This document shows, in pieces, positions 22,187-30,462 of a stretch of 34,278 nt of DNA. The stretch covers positions 1-34,278 of the forward strand of contig JAKPCK010000098.1 in assembly GCA_029553295.1 (NCBI GenBank), written 5' to 3'. Both the position numbers and the translations under genes were made by a program. The notes under the pieces were generated by a model that was given only the letters and a program-made list of their open reading frames with translations, did no database searches and had not been told where the DNA came from. The DNA is from Deltaproteobacteria bacterium. Its GTDB lineage: Bacteria; Desulfobacterota; Syntrophorhabdia; Syntrophorhabdales; Syntrophorhabdaceae. How positions within the stretch are numbered: position 1 is the first letter of the stretch; each line of letters starts with the position of its first letter.

Positions 22187-23608
22187 TCATACCTTTTTTA
22201 TCGCTGCATTTGCCGCAATGAGTATGGGGTCCCATACAGTTGCAAAAGGCGGGGCATATCCAAGGTCAAGTCTTGCTACATCATAGACAGTCATCCTTGC
22301 AGACAGACATGCAGCAAGTGTGTCTATCCTGTGGGCTACACCCTCTTGGCCTACCATCTGGGCGCCGAGAAGCCTGCCACTGCCCTTTTCTGCTATGAGG
22401 GTCACTATTATGGGTTTGCCTGCTGGATAGGCACTGCTTCTTGACCTCCCCTTTATGGTTGTCACAGAATAGTCTAAACCTTCCCTTTTTGCCTCTGCCG
22501 GTGAGAGCCCTGTCCTCGATACCTCCAGGTCAAATATCTTTGTAATAGCTGTTCCTGCCACACCCTCAAACCTGTTGTTCTTCCCTGCAGCATTTTCCCC
22601 TGCAATCCGTCCCTGCTTGTTTGCTGTTGTACCAAGGGGTATATAGACCTTTTTGCCTGTAACTATGTGGGTTGCCTCTGCACAATCTCCTGCTGCAAAG
22701 ATGTCAGGCTTGTTTGTCCTCAGGTATTCATCCACCTTTATAGCACCGCTAACACCCAGTTCTATGCCTGACTGTCTTGCAAGTTCTGTATTTGGCCTTG
22801 CACCGATTGAAAGGAGGACCAGATCAGCCTCTATCTCACCTTTATCAGTTATGACCTTTGTCACTGAACCCCTTATACCTGCAAACCCCTCCACCGATGT
22901 CTCTTTCAGCAGTTTTACACCCTCTGCCTTTATCTTGTCCTCTACAATATCTGTGATGCTTGTATCCATATTACCCAGAACCCTGTCTGTCTTTTCTATG
23001 ACAGTTACATCAATACCCCTTTTTTTAAAGGATTCACACATCTCCATACCAATGTAGCCACCCCCTACGATCACTGCCTTCATCTGCCTTTTATTCTCGC
23101 CGAATCTGTTCACGTATAGGCATTCAGGAGAGCCAACACATACCTGGAATATCCCCCATTCATCTATGTATTTCTTTATCTCAATGCCGTCTATGAGCGT
23201 CCTTATGGTGAAGATGTTCTGGAGGTCTATACCTGGAAGTGGTGGTTTCACAGGCAGGCCTCCTGTAGCTATGACGAGCCTGTCATATCCGTATCTCTTC
23301 TCCTCATTTTTATTAAGGTCAAAAACAGTTACCTCTTTTCTATCTATATCTATGGCCCTTACCTCATGGCGTATGCAGACATCTATATTACGTTCATCCG
23401 TGGCTATCTTTGGTGTCAGGGTTATGAGGTCGTTAAAATCCTTTACATCATTGGATATGTAGTAAGGGAGGCTGCATGCACCGTATGATATGAAATAGTC
23501 CTTTTCAAAGACAATAGCCTCTCCCTCTGGTTTCAGTCGCTTGAAACTGCTTGCCGCACTCATACCAGCGGCAACACCTCCTATTACTATAAGTCTCTCC
23601 TTATCCAT
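22187..23608 (-). CDS. CoA-disulfide reductase / NADH oxidase-like flavoprotein
   Basis: A pyridine nucleotide-disulfide oxidoreductase of the single-cysteine class. The FAD motif is IVIGGVAAGMSAA (7-19), with active Cys45 in SYGACSLPYYI. The second dinucleotide motif is VIVGGGYIGMEM (about 179-190) and the FAD-closing motif is DIFAAGDCAEA. The C-terminal dimerisation domain is complete. Relatives reduce CoA disulfide, CoA persulfide or polysulfide, or oxidise NADH. An extra stretch of about 25 residues (about 152-176) just before the second nucleotide motif carries two further Cys. I start at 23608, with GGAGG upstream, not at the in-frame ATG at 23644, which would overlap the preceding gene. 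Confidence 0.88.
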   Translation of the reverse strand: MDKERLIVIGGVAAGMSAASSFKRLKPEGEAIVFEKDYFISYGACSLPYYISNDVKDFNDLITLTPKIATDERNIDVCIRHEVRAIDIDRKEVTVFDLNKNEEKRYGYDRLVIATGGLPVKPPLPGIDLQNIFTIRTLIDGIEIKKYIDEWGIFQVCVGSPECLYVNRFGENKRQMKAVIVGGGYIGMEMCESFKKRGIDVTVIEKTDRVLGNMDTSITDIVEDKIKAEGVKLLKETSVEGFAGIRGSVTKVITDKGEIEADLVLLSIGARPNTELARQSGIELGVSGAIKVDEYLRTNKPDIFAAGDCAEATHIVTGKKVYIPLGTTANKQGRIAGENAAGKNNRFEGVAGTAITKIFDLEVSRTGLSPAEAKREGLDYSVTTIKGRSRSSAYPAGKPIIVTLIAEKGSGRLLGAQMVGQEGVAHRIDTLAACLSARMTVYDVARLDLGYAPPFATVWDPILIAANAAIKKV

Positions 23609-23624
23609 CAAATCACTTCCTCCA

Positions 23625-23906
23625 TTAAAGATTTTTCTTTTCAAACCACCAGAACAGGAGTATCCCTCCTATTACAAATATGGGGATTATGAACCAATGG
23701 TTTACACCAAGGGCCTGTGGTATTGTAATCTTACCGAAATCCCCCCATGTCAATACGGTCTTTTTCATAAAAGGATAGAGCTCTGCGTATATAGCTGCAC
23801 CTACATGCATACCTACTATACCCCATATTGCATCCCATCTACCTTCTCCCAGTGCACCGGCGAGATATGGATTCCAGGCCTTTTTCCCATTGTCTTTTTC
23901 TGTCAT
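23625..23906 (-). CDS. Short YeeE/YedE-like membrane protein, probably internally shortened
   Basis: The 93-residue protein has two membrane segments (about 28-46, WGIVGMHVGAAIYAELYPF, and about 68-88, WFIIPIFVIGGILLFWWF). The stretch GRWDAIWGIVGMHVGAAIYAE and VLTWGDFGKITIPQALGVN resemble the C-terminal part of YeeE/YedE (DUF395) proteins, which move thiosulfate or related sulfur species. NPYLAGAL at the N-terminus resembles a motif from an earlier part of such proteins and here joins directly to GEGRWD, as if the middle with its conserved Cys helices were lost. It has AAAGGGGG before the ATG and lies 16 bp before the CoA-disulfide reductase-like gene, so the two are one operon. Confidence 0.55.
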   Translation of the reverse strand: MTEKDNGKKAWNPYLAGALGEGRWDAIWGIVGMHVGAAIYAELYPFMKKTVLTWGDFGKITIPQALGVNHWFIIPIFVIGGILLFWWFEKKNL

Positions 23907-24026
23907 ATTTACCCCCTTTCGTCTTTATTCAGTGGTTCAAAAACTGTTAAAGACCTAAAACCGTGTTGAGGTATACCATGCAAACCCTAAAATCCCTTTA
24001 GGCGAATATATGAATTATTTAAAATA

Positions 24027-24058
24027 TAAGACCTTAGCAGGGCTTTGAAAAGGCCTTA
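24027..24058. terminator. Possible terminator downstream of pgsA
   Basis: TAAGACCTT (24027-24035) and AAGGCCTTA (24050-24058) form a 9-bp stem. In minus-strand RNA all positions pair (one G-U) and a TATATTTT tract follows; on the plus strand there is one mismatch but a long T run. It could serve leftward transcripts from pgsA, or both directions. Confidence 0.4.
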
Positions 24059-24106
24059 TTTTTTTTTATTTTTTAATAGAGCAAGGCAAAACCTCCATTT
24101 TATATC

Positions 24107-24673
24107 CTATGGAACCGTATCTTTATGTTTAAACATGGCATAAACATAGCGATATGCAGAGTAGAGACTGAAGAATAGGGCGCCATAGATGATATAAATG
24201 CCAGGTTGATAGAGGTATCTGCTATATGGACTGAATAGTATGAACGCTATACCTATTATCTGCAAGAATGTCTTAAGTTTGCCGGCAAAGGAGGGGTATA
24301 TTATGATGCCCTCTATGGCATAGAATGACCTCAGGCCATTTATAATGAATTCCCTTGCCACGAGCAGTATGGTTACCCATAAAGGTACCATCCTGAAATA
24401 TGTAAGGGTTATAAGGACAGATGCCACAAGGAGCTTGTCTGCAATGGGGTCAAGATAGACCCCGAGCCTTGATGTAAGGCCCATCCTCCTTGCCATATAA
24501 CCGTCAAGGCCGTCTGTAATCCCGGCTATTATAAATAATAGACCTGAGGCAAAAACCAGTTTTTCATCCTGCGAGGCTATAAAGAATATAATTATGGGGA
24601 TAAACAGTATCCTCAGGATGCTCAGCCTGTTAGGCAGGGTCCATACAGATGCCTTCTCATCTTTAACTTTCAT
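24107..24673 (-). CDS. pgsA: CDP-diacylglycerol-glycerol-3-phosphate 3-phosphatidyltransferase
   Basis: This integral membrane enzyme makes phosphatidylglycerol phosphate. The CDP-alcohol phosphatidyltransferase signature D57-G-x2-A-R-x8-G-x3-D-x3-D79 is complete (DGLDGYMARR and GVYLDPIADK). LPNRLSILRILFIPIII at the N-terminus is also typical of PgsA. At 188 aa with about five hydrophobic helices it is of normal size. It overlaps the transglycosylase gene upstream by 11 bp. Confidence 0.93.
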   Translation of the reverse strand: MKVKDEKASVWTLPNRLSILRILFIPIIIFFIASQDEKLVFASGLLFIIAGITDGLDGYMARRMGLTSRLGVYLDPIADKLLVASVLITLTYFRMVPLWVTILLVAREFIINGLRSFYAIEGIIIYPSFAGKLKTFLQIIGIAFILFSPYSRYLYQPGIYIIYGALFFSLYSAYRYVYAMFKHKDTVP

Positions 24674-25289
24674 TTTGTTTTTTTAATCTGTTGTAATAGT
24701 GTTTGACCCTTTTTATGTATGTTTTTGTCTCCTCTATGGGTGGGACACTCATCTTATGCTCCATGACCTTCTGGGGGCCTGCATTGTATGCCGCAAGGAT
24801 TAATTCGAGGTCGCCTTTGAATATCTCGTCGAGCATCTTTATATATTTTATGCCGCCTTTTATATTCTCATCAGGGTCAAAGGGATTTTCCACCTTCATG
24901 AGCCTTGCCGTATCAGGCATCAACTGCATGAGACCCTGGGCCCCCTTGGGTGAGACTGCATAGGGATTAAAGTTCGATTCTGCCATCATTATGGCCTTTA
25001 TGAGGGAGGGGTCAACACCATGGGCCGATGAGTGCTGCAGTATCAGTTTATCGTAATTTTTGTTGTCCATATTTATATTTTTATACACTACAGACCTATT
25101 TGTTTCAGGGACTATAACATGGTATCGCTTGCCCACAGGGGCTATGTTGGTGAAGTGATATACACCCCTTGAGTCAATATAACCATATATCCCTGCCATG
25201 ACCTCCATGGGGAGAGAAAGGATAAACAGGATTATGGCTATCTTCAATAACATTGGGATTATTGTCTTAAACTTTTTAATGCTTGTCAA
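24663..25289 (-). CDS. Lytic transglycosylase with N-terminal DUF4124-like region
   Basis: A signal peptide or anchor (about 11-32, LLKIAIILFILSLPMEVMAG) exports the protein to the periplasm. Residues 33-58 (IYGYIDSRGVYHFTNIAPVG) match the short DUF4124-type segment common before such domains. The SLT domain (about 82-205) has the catalytic Glu104 in MMAESNFNPYAVSPKGAQGLMQL, then AAYNAGP and Y-rich ends. It cleaves murein glycan strands to 1,6-anhydro products. The final codons overlap pgsA by 11 bp, and the two share a leftward operon divergent from rsmI. Confidence 0.92.
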   Translation of the reverse strand: MTSIKKFKTIIPMLLKIAIILFILSLPMEVMAGIYGYIDSRGVYHFTNIAPVGKRYHVIVPETNRSVVYKNINMDNKNYDKLILQHSSAHGVDPSLIKAIMMAESNFNPYAVSPKGAQGLMQLMPDTARLMKVENPFDPDENIKGGIKYIKMLDEIFKGDLELILAAYNAGPQKVMEHKMSVPPIEETKTYIKRVKHYYNRLKKQNES

Positions 25290-25311
25290 GACTTTTGCGT
25301 TGTTATAGTAT
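25283..25311 (+). promoter_or_regulatory. Promoter of rsmI, leaderless arrangement
   Basis: TTGTCA (25283-25288), 17-bp spacer, TAGTAT (25306-25311). The ATG is at 25321, 9 nt beyond. No Shine-Dalgarno is present. Confidence 0.65.
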
Positions 25312-25320
25312 TAAACTGCT

Positions 25321-25998
25321 ATGAAAGGTAGACTATATGTTGTTGCAACACCCATAGGCAACCTCAAGGACATAACACTGAGGGCCATAGAGACCCTGCA
25401 GGGTGTAGACATTATTATTGCAGAGAACAGGACACATTCATTAAAACTCTTGAGCCACCTCGGTATCAAAAAACATATAATAACCATAAACAGCTACAAC
25501 GAAGAGAGAAAGTTAAAAGAGATTATAGGACATATGAAACAGGGTAAAGACTGTGCCCTCATGACCAGCGCAGGCACTCCATGTATATCAGACCCCGGGG
25601 CAAGGGTTGTAAGGGCGTGTCATGAATTCGGGATAGATGTAATGGCTGTGCCTGGTCCTTCAGCGCCCATAAGTGCCCTCTCTGTCTCCGGTCTTTTTGT
25701 AGACAGGTTCCTTTTCTATGGTTTTCTTCCGCAGAAAAAGGGTAAGAAGATAAAGATTATGACAGAGCTTTCTTTGCTACCCTATCCTGTTGTATTCTTT
25801 GAATCACCCAGGAGGCTCTTAGAGACCCTTATCTGTGTAAGAGAGGGTTTTGGAGAGAGGTTTGTGGTGGTGTTGAAAGAGATGACAAAGATCTACGAAG
25901 GGATAACAAGGGGAAATATTACAGAGGTCATAGAATATTTTGAATACCAGGATATAAAGGGTGAATATGTTATCATTGTAAATGGCAGGGAAAGATGA
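25321..25998 (+). CDS. rsmI: 16S rRNA (cytidine1402-2'-O)-methyltransferase
   Basis: The protein belongs to the tetrapyrrole-methylase-fold group, with LYVVATPIGNLKDITLRAIE (5-24) and ALMTSAGTPCISDPGARVV (about 79-97), and AVPGPSAPISALSVSGL (about 110-126) as the SAM pocket. It methylates the ribose of C1402 in the decoding centre. At 225 aa it lacks the C-terminal extension of E. coli RsmI (286 aa). The usual EDTRHT segment reads ENRTHS here, a small departure near the active site. Its last 26 bp overlap the 3' end of the convergent histidine-kinase gene. Confidence 0.93.
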   Translation: MKGRLYVVATPIGNLKDITLRAIETLQGVDIIIAENRTHSLKLLSHLGIKKHIITINSYNEERKLKEIIGHMKQGKDCALMTSAGTPCISDPGARVVRACHEFGIDVMAVPGPSAPISALSVSGLFVDRFLFYGFLPQKKGKKIKIMTELSLLPYPVVFFESPRRLLETLICVREGFGERFVVVLKEMTKIYEGITRGNITEVIEYFEYQDIKGEYVIIVNGRER

Positions 25999-27952
25999 GA
26001 TTAAATGTCGTGCCCTTGCCTTTTTCACTTTGAACCTCTATTGTGCCATTATGCTCTGTTATTATCTCATGGACTATATATAAGCCGAGGCCAATACCCT
26101 TACCCTGTTCCTTGGTTGTAAAGAATGGCTTGAATATGTCCTTTATCACATCTTTTTCCATGCCATCCCCTGTATCAATGATTTTACATGCTATATGGGT
26201 GCTGTCAGGGTTTAGGGTCTCTATGATTATCATACCCTCTTTTTCACCTATGGCATCTATGGAGTTCTTTATAAGGTTTATAAAGACCTGACATAGTCTG
26301 GCAGGATTACCCATAATAAGGCTCATCTTACTGTTTAGCCTCTTCTCAACAGTTATTCTTTTGTTCTTATACTGGTTGTATAAAATCCTCAGGGCATCGT
26401 CTATGGGGTTATGGATATCCATAAGTATCTTTGTCTCTTCCTTTTGCCTTGATGCATCCAGGAGACTCCTTACTATATCCCTTGCCCTCTTAAGTTCCCC
26501 AAGAGAGAAAACAAGGTCATCGTGGATCTCCTCATCCTCTTTTGTGTGGTCTATGTAATATTCTATAGTGCTCATGACGCTGGCTATGGGGTTATTGAGC
26601 TCATGGGCAACGCCTGCAGCAAGTCTACCAACAGCAGCAAGGCTTTCATTCTGTATAAGGGCCTTTGTCCTTTCATCCACAAGCCTCTCAAGGGAAAAAG
26701 AGAAGTCCTGTATCTTCTTGTATGCCTGGGCATTGTCAAGGGCAAGGGCAACATGGTTTGCAAGTATAGAGAGCATCTCAAGGTCTTCATTGGTATAGAG
26801 ACTCATATTACCTTTTTCGCCGAGGAGGATACAGGCAGGATAGGACTGGGAATGGACAGGCACAGATAACCTGTAGCCATTATGCCACATGGGGTCATCT
26901 TTACCGAGGATGGAGGTGGATTCGTTTTCATCTAATTTAGATACCAGCCTAAGTTCACACATCTCGAGCAGGAATGTCTCAGATAGCCTCCTCTCCACTG
27001 TCTTTTTTATCTCCTCAACATCGTAAAGCCTCATTATCTCAAAACTCAGATCCCTTATGGCCTGTCTGCTCCTTATAAATTCCTGCTCCATGAACTGTAT
27101 GATGAACTCCTGGATCCTTTCTTTTGTGAAATAGATGAGTAGAAAGGTCAGAATCATGGAGACCACATAGATGACCTCGTGTTTCATGGAATCAGAAAAC
27201 AGGCTTTTTAGCACCGTTGCCATAACAATAAAAAAACCTGATGACATAATGAGGAGTGTAAAAAACACAAGACCTTTGTTTAAGAATATCCGCCATTCCA
27301 TAATGTCATGTCTGTATATGGCATAGCCAAAAAGACACATGGGGATAAAGACAAAATTACCAATGGGATAGAGTTCATATCCCTTCATGATTATGACATC
27401 AAAGTGGTTTACAGAGGCGGCAAGGCCAAAGCTCAATAGAATGTATTTGACCCTTGTCTTTTTCTCTGCTGTGGTCTCTTCCCTTATGCCTTTTATAAAC
27501 AGATATATGGAGATGGCAGTGCTTATGGTGCTTAATACCCCAAATATAAGAAAAAGAGGGCCAGACTGGGCAAAATAGCCAAAGAAAAAATGCTTGGCAT
27601 GGGTGAGATATAGGCTGGATTGCGTAATGGGTATGAGGAGGATGGAGGTGAGGTAGAACAACTTTACAAGGGGCATCCATTGTCTGTAGCCTGTGGCAAG
27701 GACAGTAAAGTGGAGGTAAAGGGGGATTATAAAAACAAGAAAGATATGGTCTATCCTGCTGATTCTGATGGCAAGCCCTTTATCCTCAATGACGGTTAGT
27801 ATTGTCTTATCCAGGTTTAAGAGGCATCCCACAAGACATATGAGGGCAAAAAGGAGATTAACAGGGGCATTCCTTGACTTGAATATACCCATGAGAAACA
27901 ATATAAAGAGTATGATAGAACTGATAAGAGGCGGTAGGGTATATATCTCCAT
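25973..27952 (-). CDS. Membrane sensor histidine kinase (7TM-like, GAF-like, HisKA, HATPase)
   Basis: I start at the ATG at 27952, giving 659 aa that begin just before the first membrane helix. A longer frame from 28030 would run into the glgC promoter. About seven to nine hydrophobic helices (about 5-275) form a 7TM-type sensor. A poorly conserved GAF-like domain (about 300-410) is followed by a short coiled coil. The phosphorylated His450 is in LAAGVAHELNNPIASV, and the ATPase domain has NLIKNSIDAIGEKEG (N box), DTGDGMEKD (G1), FKPFFTTKEQGKGIGLGLYI (F and G2 boxes) and TTFNLIFP. No response regulator is adjacent, so it is an orphan kinase of the NtrB-like HisKA group. Signal unknown. Confidence 0.9.
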   Translation of the reverse strand: MEIYTLPPLISSIILFILFLMGIFKSRNAPVNLLFALICLVGCLLNLDKTILTVIEDKGLAIRISRIDHIFLVFIIPLYLHFTVLATGYRQWMPLVKLFYLTSILLIPITQSSLYLTHAKHFFFGYFAQSGPLFLIFGVLSTISTAISIYLFIKGIREETTAEKKTRVKYILLSFGLAASVNHFDVIIMKGYELYPIGNFVFIPMCLFGYAIYRHDIMEWRIFLNKGLVFFTLLIMSSGFFIVMATVLKSLFSDSMKHEVIYVVSMILTFLLIYFTKERIQEFIIQFMEQEFIRSRQAIRDLSFEIMRLYDVEEIKKTVERRLSETFLLEMCELRLVSKLDENESTSILGKDDPMWHNGYRLSVPVHSQSYPACILLGEKGNMSLYTNEDLEMLSILANHVALALDNAQAYKKIQDFSFSLERLVDERTKALIQNESLAAVGRLAAGVAHELNNPIASVMSTIEYYIDHTKEDEEIHDDLVFSLGELKRARDIVRSLLDASRQKEETKILMDIHNPIDDALRILYNQYKNKRITVEKRLNSKMSLIMGNPARLCQVFINLIKNSIDAIGEKEGMIIIETLNPDSTHIACKIIDTGDGMEKDVIKDIFKPFFTTKEQGKGIGLGLYIVHEIITEHNGTIEVQSEKGKGTTFNLIFPCHLQ

Positions 27953-28013
27953 CTCTATTATACGGAAATTACAATAAATTTGCTTATGGGTGCAAGAAAA
28001 AACTGATTTTTTG

Positions 28014-28041
28014 TTGATTATTCCTGACAATATGTTATTAA
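28014..28041 (+). promoter_or_regulatory. Promoter of glgC, leaderless arrangement
   Basis: TTGATT (28014-28019), 16-bp spacer, TATTAA (28036-28041). The ATG at 28049 is 7 nt beyond. No Shine-Dalgarno precedes it. Confidence 0.5.
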
Positions 28042-28048
28042 TTTAAAT

Positions 28049-29278
28049 ATGGTAAAGCCCAGGATACTCTATGATGCTGTCTCCTTCATCCTGGCCGGGG
28101 GCGTAGGTGTAAGGCTCCATCCCCTGACAAAGGACAGGGCAAAACCGGCAGTGCCCTTTGGAGGTAAATACAGGATAATAGACTTTACCCTTAGCAACTG
28201 TATAAACTCAGGGGTAAGAAAGATATTCGTCCTGCCCCAGTATAAATCCCACTCCCTTATAAGCCATACAAGGGATGCATGGAGCATCCTTAACCCGGAA
28301 CTCGGTGAGTTTATAACCCATCTCTCTCCACAGATGAGGGTGGGCGATGACTGGTATAAGGGCACAGCAGATGCGGTATATCAGAATCTCTATCACCTTG
28401 AACAGGTGGAAGGCGAGTATGTATTAATCCTATCCGGTGACCATATATACAAGATGGATTACAGCCATTTTATAAGGTATCATAAACAAAAAAAGGCAGA
28501 CCTCACCATATCTGCCATTGAGGTGGATATAGGTGAGGCACATCGCTTTGGCGTCATAGAGGTGGACAGTTCATCAAGGGTGTGCGGTTTTGAAGAAAAG
28601 CCTGAAAAACCCAAATCTATACCTCATAAACCAGATAAGGCATTTGTATCCATGGGCGTCTATGTATTCAACAGGGATGTGCTCTTTGAGATCCTGAAAA
28701 AGGATGCGGAGAAGGAGACCACCCACGACTTTGGAAAAGATATAATGCCCCTTATGTATAAAGATTACAGGGTATTTGTCTACAGGTTCGGCTCAGGAGG
28801 CAGTAAAGATGCGAGCTACTGGCGGGATGTGGGGACCATAGATGCATACTGGCATGCCAACATGGACCTGGCGTCTGTAAGCCCTGTCTTTAATCTGTAT
28901 GACAAAAAGTGGCCCATAAGGACATACGAAGGCCAGTATCCACCGGCAAAGACGGTCTTTGCCGATGAGGATAAGGGTAGGGCAGGGAAGGCTCTGGATT
29001 CTATTATATGCAGCGGGGTCATAATAAGCGGTGGGAGAGTGGAGCGGTCAGTGCTGTCTCCTGGCGTAAGGGTAAACAGCTATGCAGAGGTAACAGAGTC
29101 AATCCTTTTCAACAATGTCACCATAGGTATGAAGGCAAAGGTTAAAAGGGCAATAATCGATAAGGGTGTAAGGGTCCCTGATGGTATGAAGATAGGTTAT
29201 GACCTCAAGAAGGATGCCCAGCGCTTCTATGTATCTGAAGAGGGCATTGTTGTAATACCAAAGGGCGAGATACTATAA
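28049..29278 (+). CDS. glgC: Glucose-1-phosphate adenylyltransferase
   Basis: The enzyme makes ADP-glucose for glycogen synthesis. The nucleotide-binding FILAGGVGVRLHPLTKDRAKPAVPFGGKYR (quoted in parts: LAGGVGVRLHPLT and KPAVPFGGKYRIIDF) lies at about 13-42. SNCINSGVRKIFVLPQYKSHSL, LSGDHIYKMDYSHF (about 134-147), and GFEEKPEKP with the substrate lysine are family blocks. SYWRDVGTIDAYWHANMDL and the C-terminal left-handed helix (ERSVLSPGVRVNSYAEV) complete it. Length 409 is normal. It is followed after 38 bp by galT. No Shine-Dalgarno precedes the start. Confidence 0.95.
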   Translation: MVKPRILYDAVSFILAGGVGVRLHPLTKDRAKPAVPFGGKYRIIDFTLSNCINSGVRKIFVLPQYKSHSLISHTRDAWSILNPELGEFITHLSPQMRVGDDWYKGTADAVYQNLYHLEQVEGEYVLILSGDHIYKMDYSHFIRYHKQKKADLTISAIEVDIGEAHRFGVIEVDSSSRVCGFEEKPEKPKSIPHKPDKAFVSMGVYVFNRDVLFEILKKDAEKETTHDFGKDIMPLMYKDYRVFVYRFGSGGSKDASYWRDVGTIDAYWHANMDLASVSPVFNLYDKKWPIRTYEGQYPPAKTVFADEDKGRAGKALDSIICSGVIISGGRVERSVLSPGVRVNSYAEVTESILFNNVTIGMKAKVKRAIIDKGVRVPDGMKIGYDLKKDAQRFYVSEEGIVVIPKGEIL

Positions 29279-29316
29279 TCTTCTTTAAGATATCGATATA
29301 AAAAGGGAGTGGGTAG

Positions 29317-30312
29317 ATGCCAGAGATACGTCTTAATACCATAACAGGGGACTGGGTTATTATTGCCACAGAGAGGGCAAAGAGACCTGAAGATTTTAGT
29401 TGCCAAAAGGAAAAAAGAGAACTTCCATCTTACTCTGAGAGGTGCCCTTTTTGTCCTGGCAATGAGTCCATGACACCGGATGAGACATTCAGGATTGCAA
29501 AAAATGGGATGTGGTCTGTGAGGTCTGTCCCGAACAAGTTTTCTGCCCTGTCTCCTGTGGGAAACATAGAGAAATCAAAGGATGATTTTAAGTATGCCAT
29601 ATCCGGGGTAGGGCTCCATGAGGTCATAATAGAGACACCCCAGCACAACATGACAACAGCCTTGCTACCTGTGGAACAGGTATATGACATACTCCTTACC
29701 TATCAAAACAGGATGCTTGCCTTCTACAGCGACCCGAGGATAGAACATGTAATCATATTCAAAAACCACGGCGTAGGTGCCGGGACATCCCTTGAGCACC
29801 CTCATTCCCAGATAGTGGGTATACCTGTGTTTCCAGGTCAGGTAATGGGTAGGCTGGGAGAGGCAATAAGGAACTATTATTATGTAAACTTTGGTGAGTG
29901 CCTTTACTGCACATACCTGAAAGGCGAGTTAAGAGATGGCAGTCGCATAGTAGCAGAGAATGATTCGTTTGTTGCCTTTGTCCCCTATGCAGCCCTATCA
30001 CCATTTCATTTGTGGATATTCCCGAGAAAACACGATGCATGCTTTGCCAGTATCGATGAAAAACAGCTCCTCGACCTGTCATACATCCTCAAGGATATCT
30101 TGTTAAGGCTATACAAGGGCCTTGATAACCCTGATTTTAATTACATGATCAGGTCCCTGTCCCCAAGGGGTGCTGACTCCAAGTATTTTCACTGGTATAT
30201 AGCCATAGTCCCAAGGGTATCGCAGGCAGCAGGGTTTGAACTCGGGACAGGTATGTTTATAAACACAGCCCTCCCTGAAGAAAGCGCCAGGTTCCTCCGT
30301 GAGGCAATATAA
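29317..30312 (+). CDS. galT: Galactose-1-phosphate uridylyltransferase
   Basis: The enzyme exchanges UMP between UDP-glucose and galactose-1-phosphate; some homologues act on ADP-glucose instead. The catalytic HPHSQI motif (161-166, His163 nucleophile) is in GAGTSLEHPHSQIVG. Cys43 and Cys46 (CPFCPGNE) are zinc ligands, and a second block CLYCTYL and FHWYIAIVPR are conserved. The start follows GGGAGTGGG. Position directly after glgC suggests a common role in nucleotide-sugar or glucan metabolism. It is the last host-like gene before the restriction island. Confidence 0.93.
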   Translation: MPEIRLNTITGDWVIIATERAKRPEDFSCQKEKRELPSYSERCPFCPGNESMTPDETFRIAKNGMWSVRSVPNKFSALSPVGNIEKSKDDFKYAISGVGLHEVIIETPQHNMTTALLPVEQVYDILLTYQNRMLAFYSDPRIEHVIIFKNHGVGAGTSLEHPHSQIVGIPVFPGQVMGRLGEAIRNYYYVNFGECLYCTYLKGELRDGSRIVAENDSFVAFVPYAALSPFHLWIFPRKHDACFASIDEKQLLDLSYILKDILLRLYKGLDNPDFNYMIRSLSPRGADSKYFHWYIAIVPRVSQAAGFELGTGMFINTALPEESARFLREAI

Positions 30313-30427
30313 TATAATGGCAAATCTGCCATATATCCAAAAAACATACATGCATACCCAACCCTGACCATTCAATTCATTGTATGCAAAATAATACAGG
30401 GCTGTAATTAAGAATGGTAAAATTGTG

Positions 30428-30453
30428 TTGACAAGCCTGACCAGTTTAGTCAG
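30428..30453. promoter_or_regulatory. Orphan TTGACA and CTGAC-N7-GTCAG dyad at the island border
   Basis: TTGACA (30428-30433) is followed by the inverted repeat CTGAC (30437-30441) / GTCAG (30449-30453). The stop codon of hsdR lies only 10 bp beyond. Promoter-plus-operator arrangements of this shape occur before small regulator or antitoxin genes, but here no rightward gene follows, so it may be the leftover 5' end of a replaced gene. Confidence 0.35.
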
Positions 30454-30462
30454 ATGCTAATT

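Noticed and set aside
25973-27952. Two-component system with the receiver-like protein at 7718
   Set aside because: They are 17 kb apart and the receiver lacks its phospho-acceptor Asp, so there is no reason to pair them.
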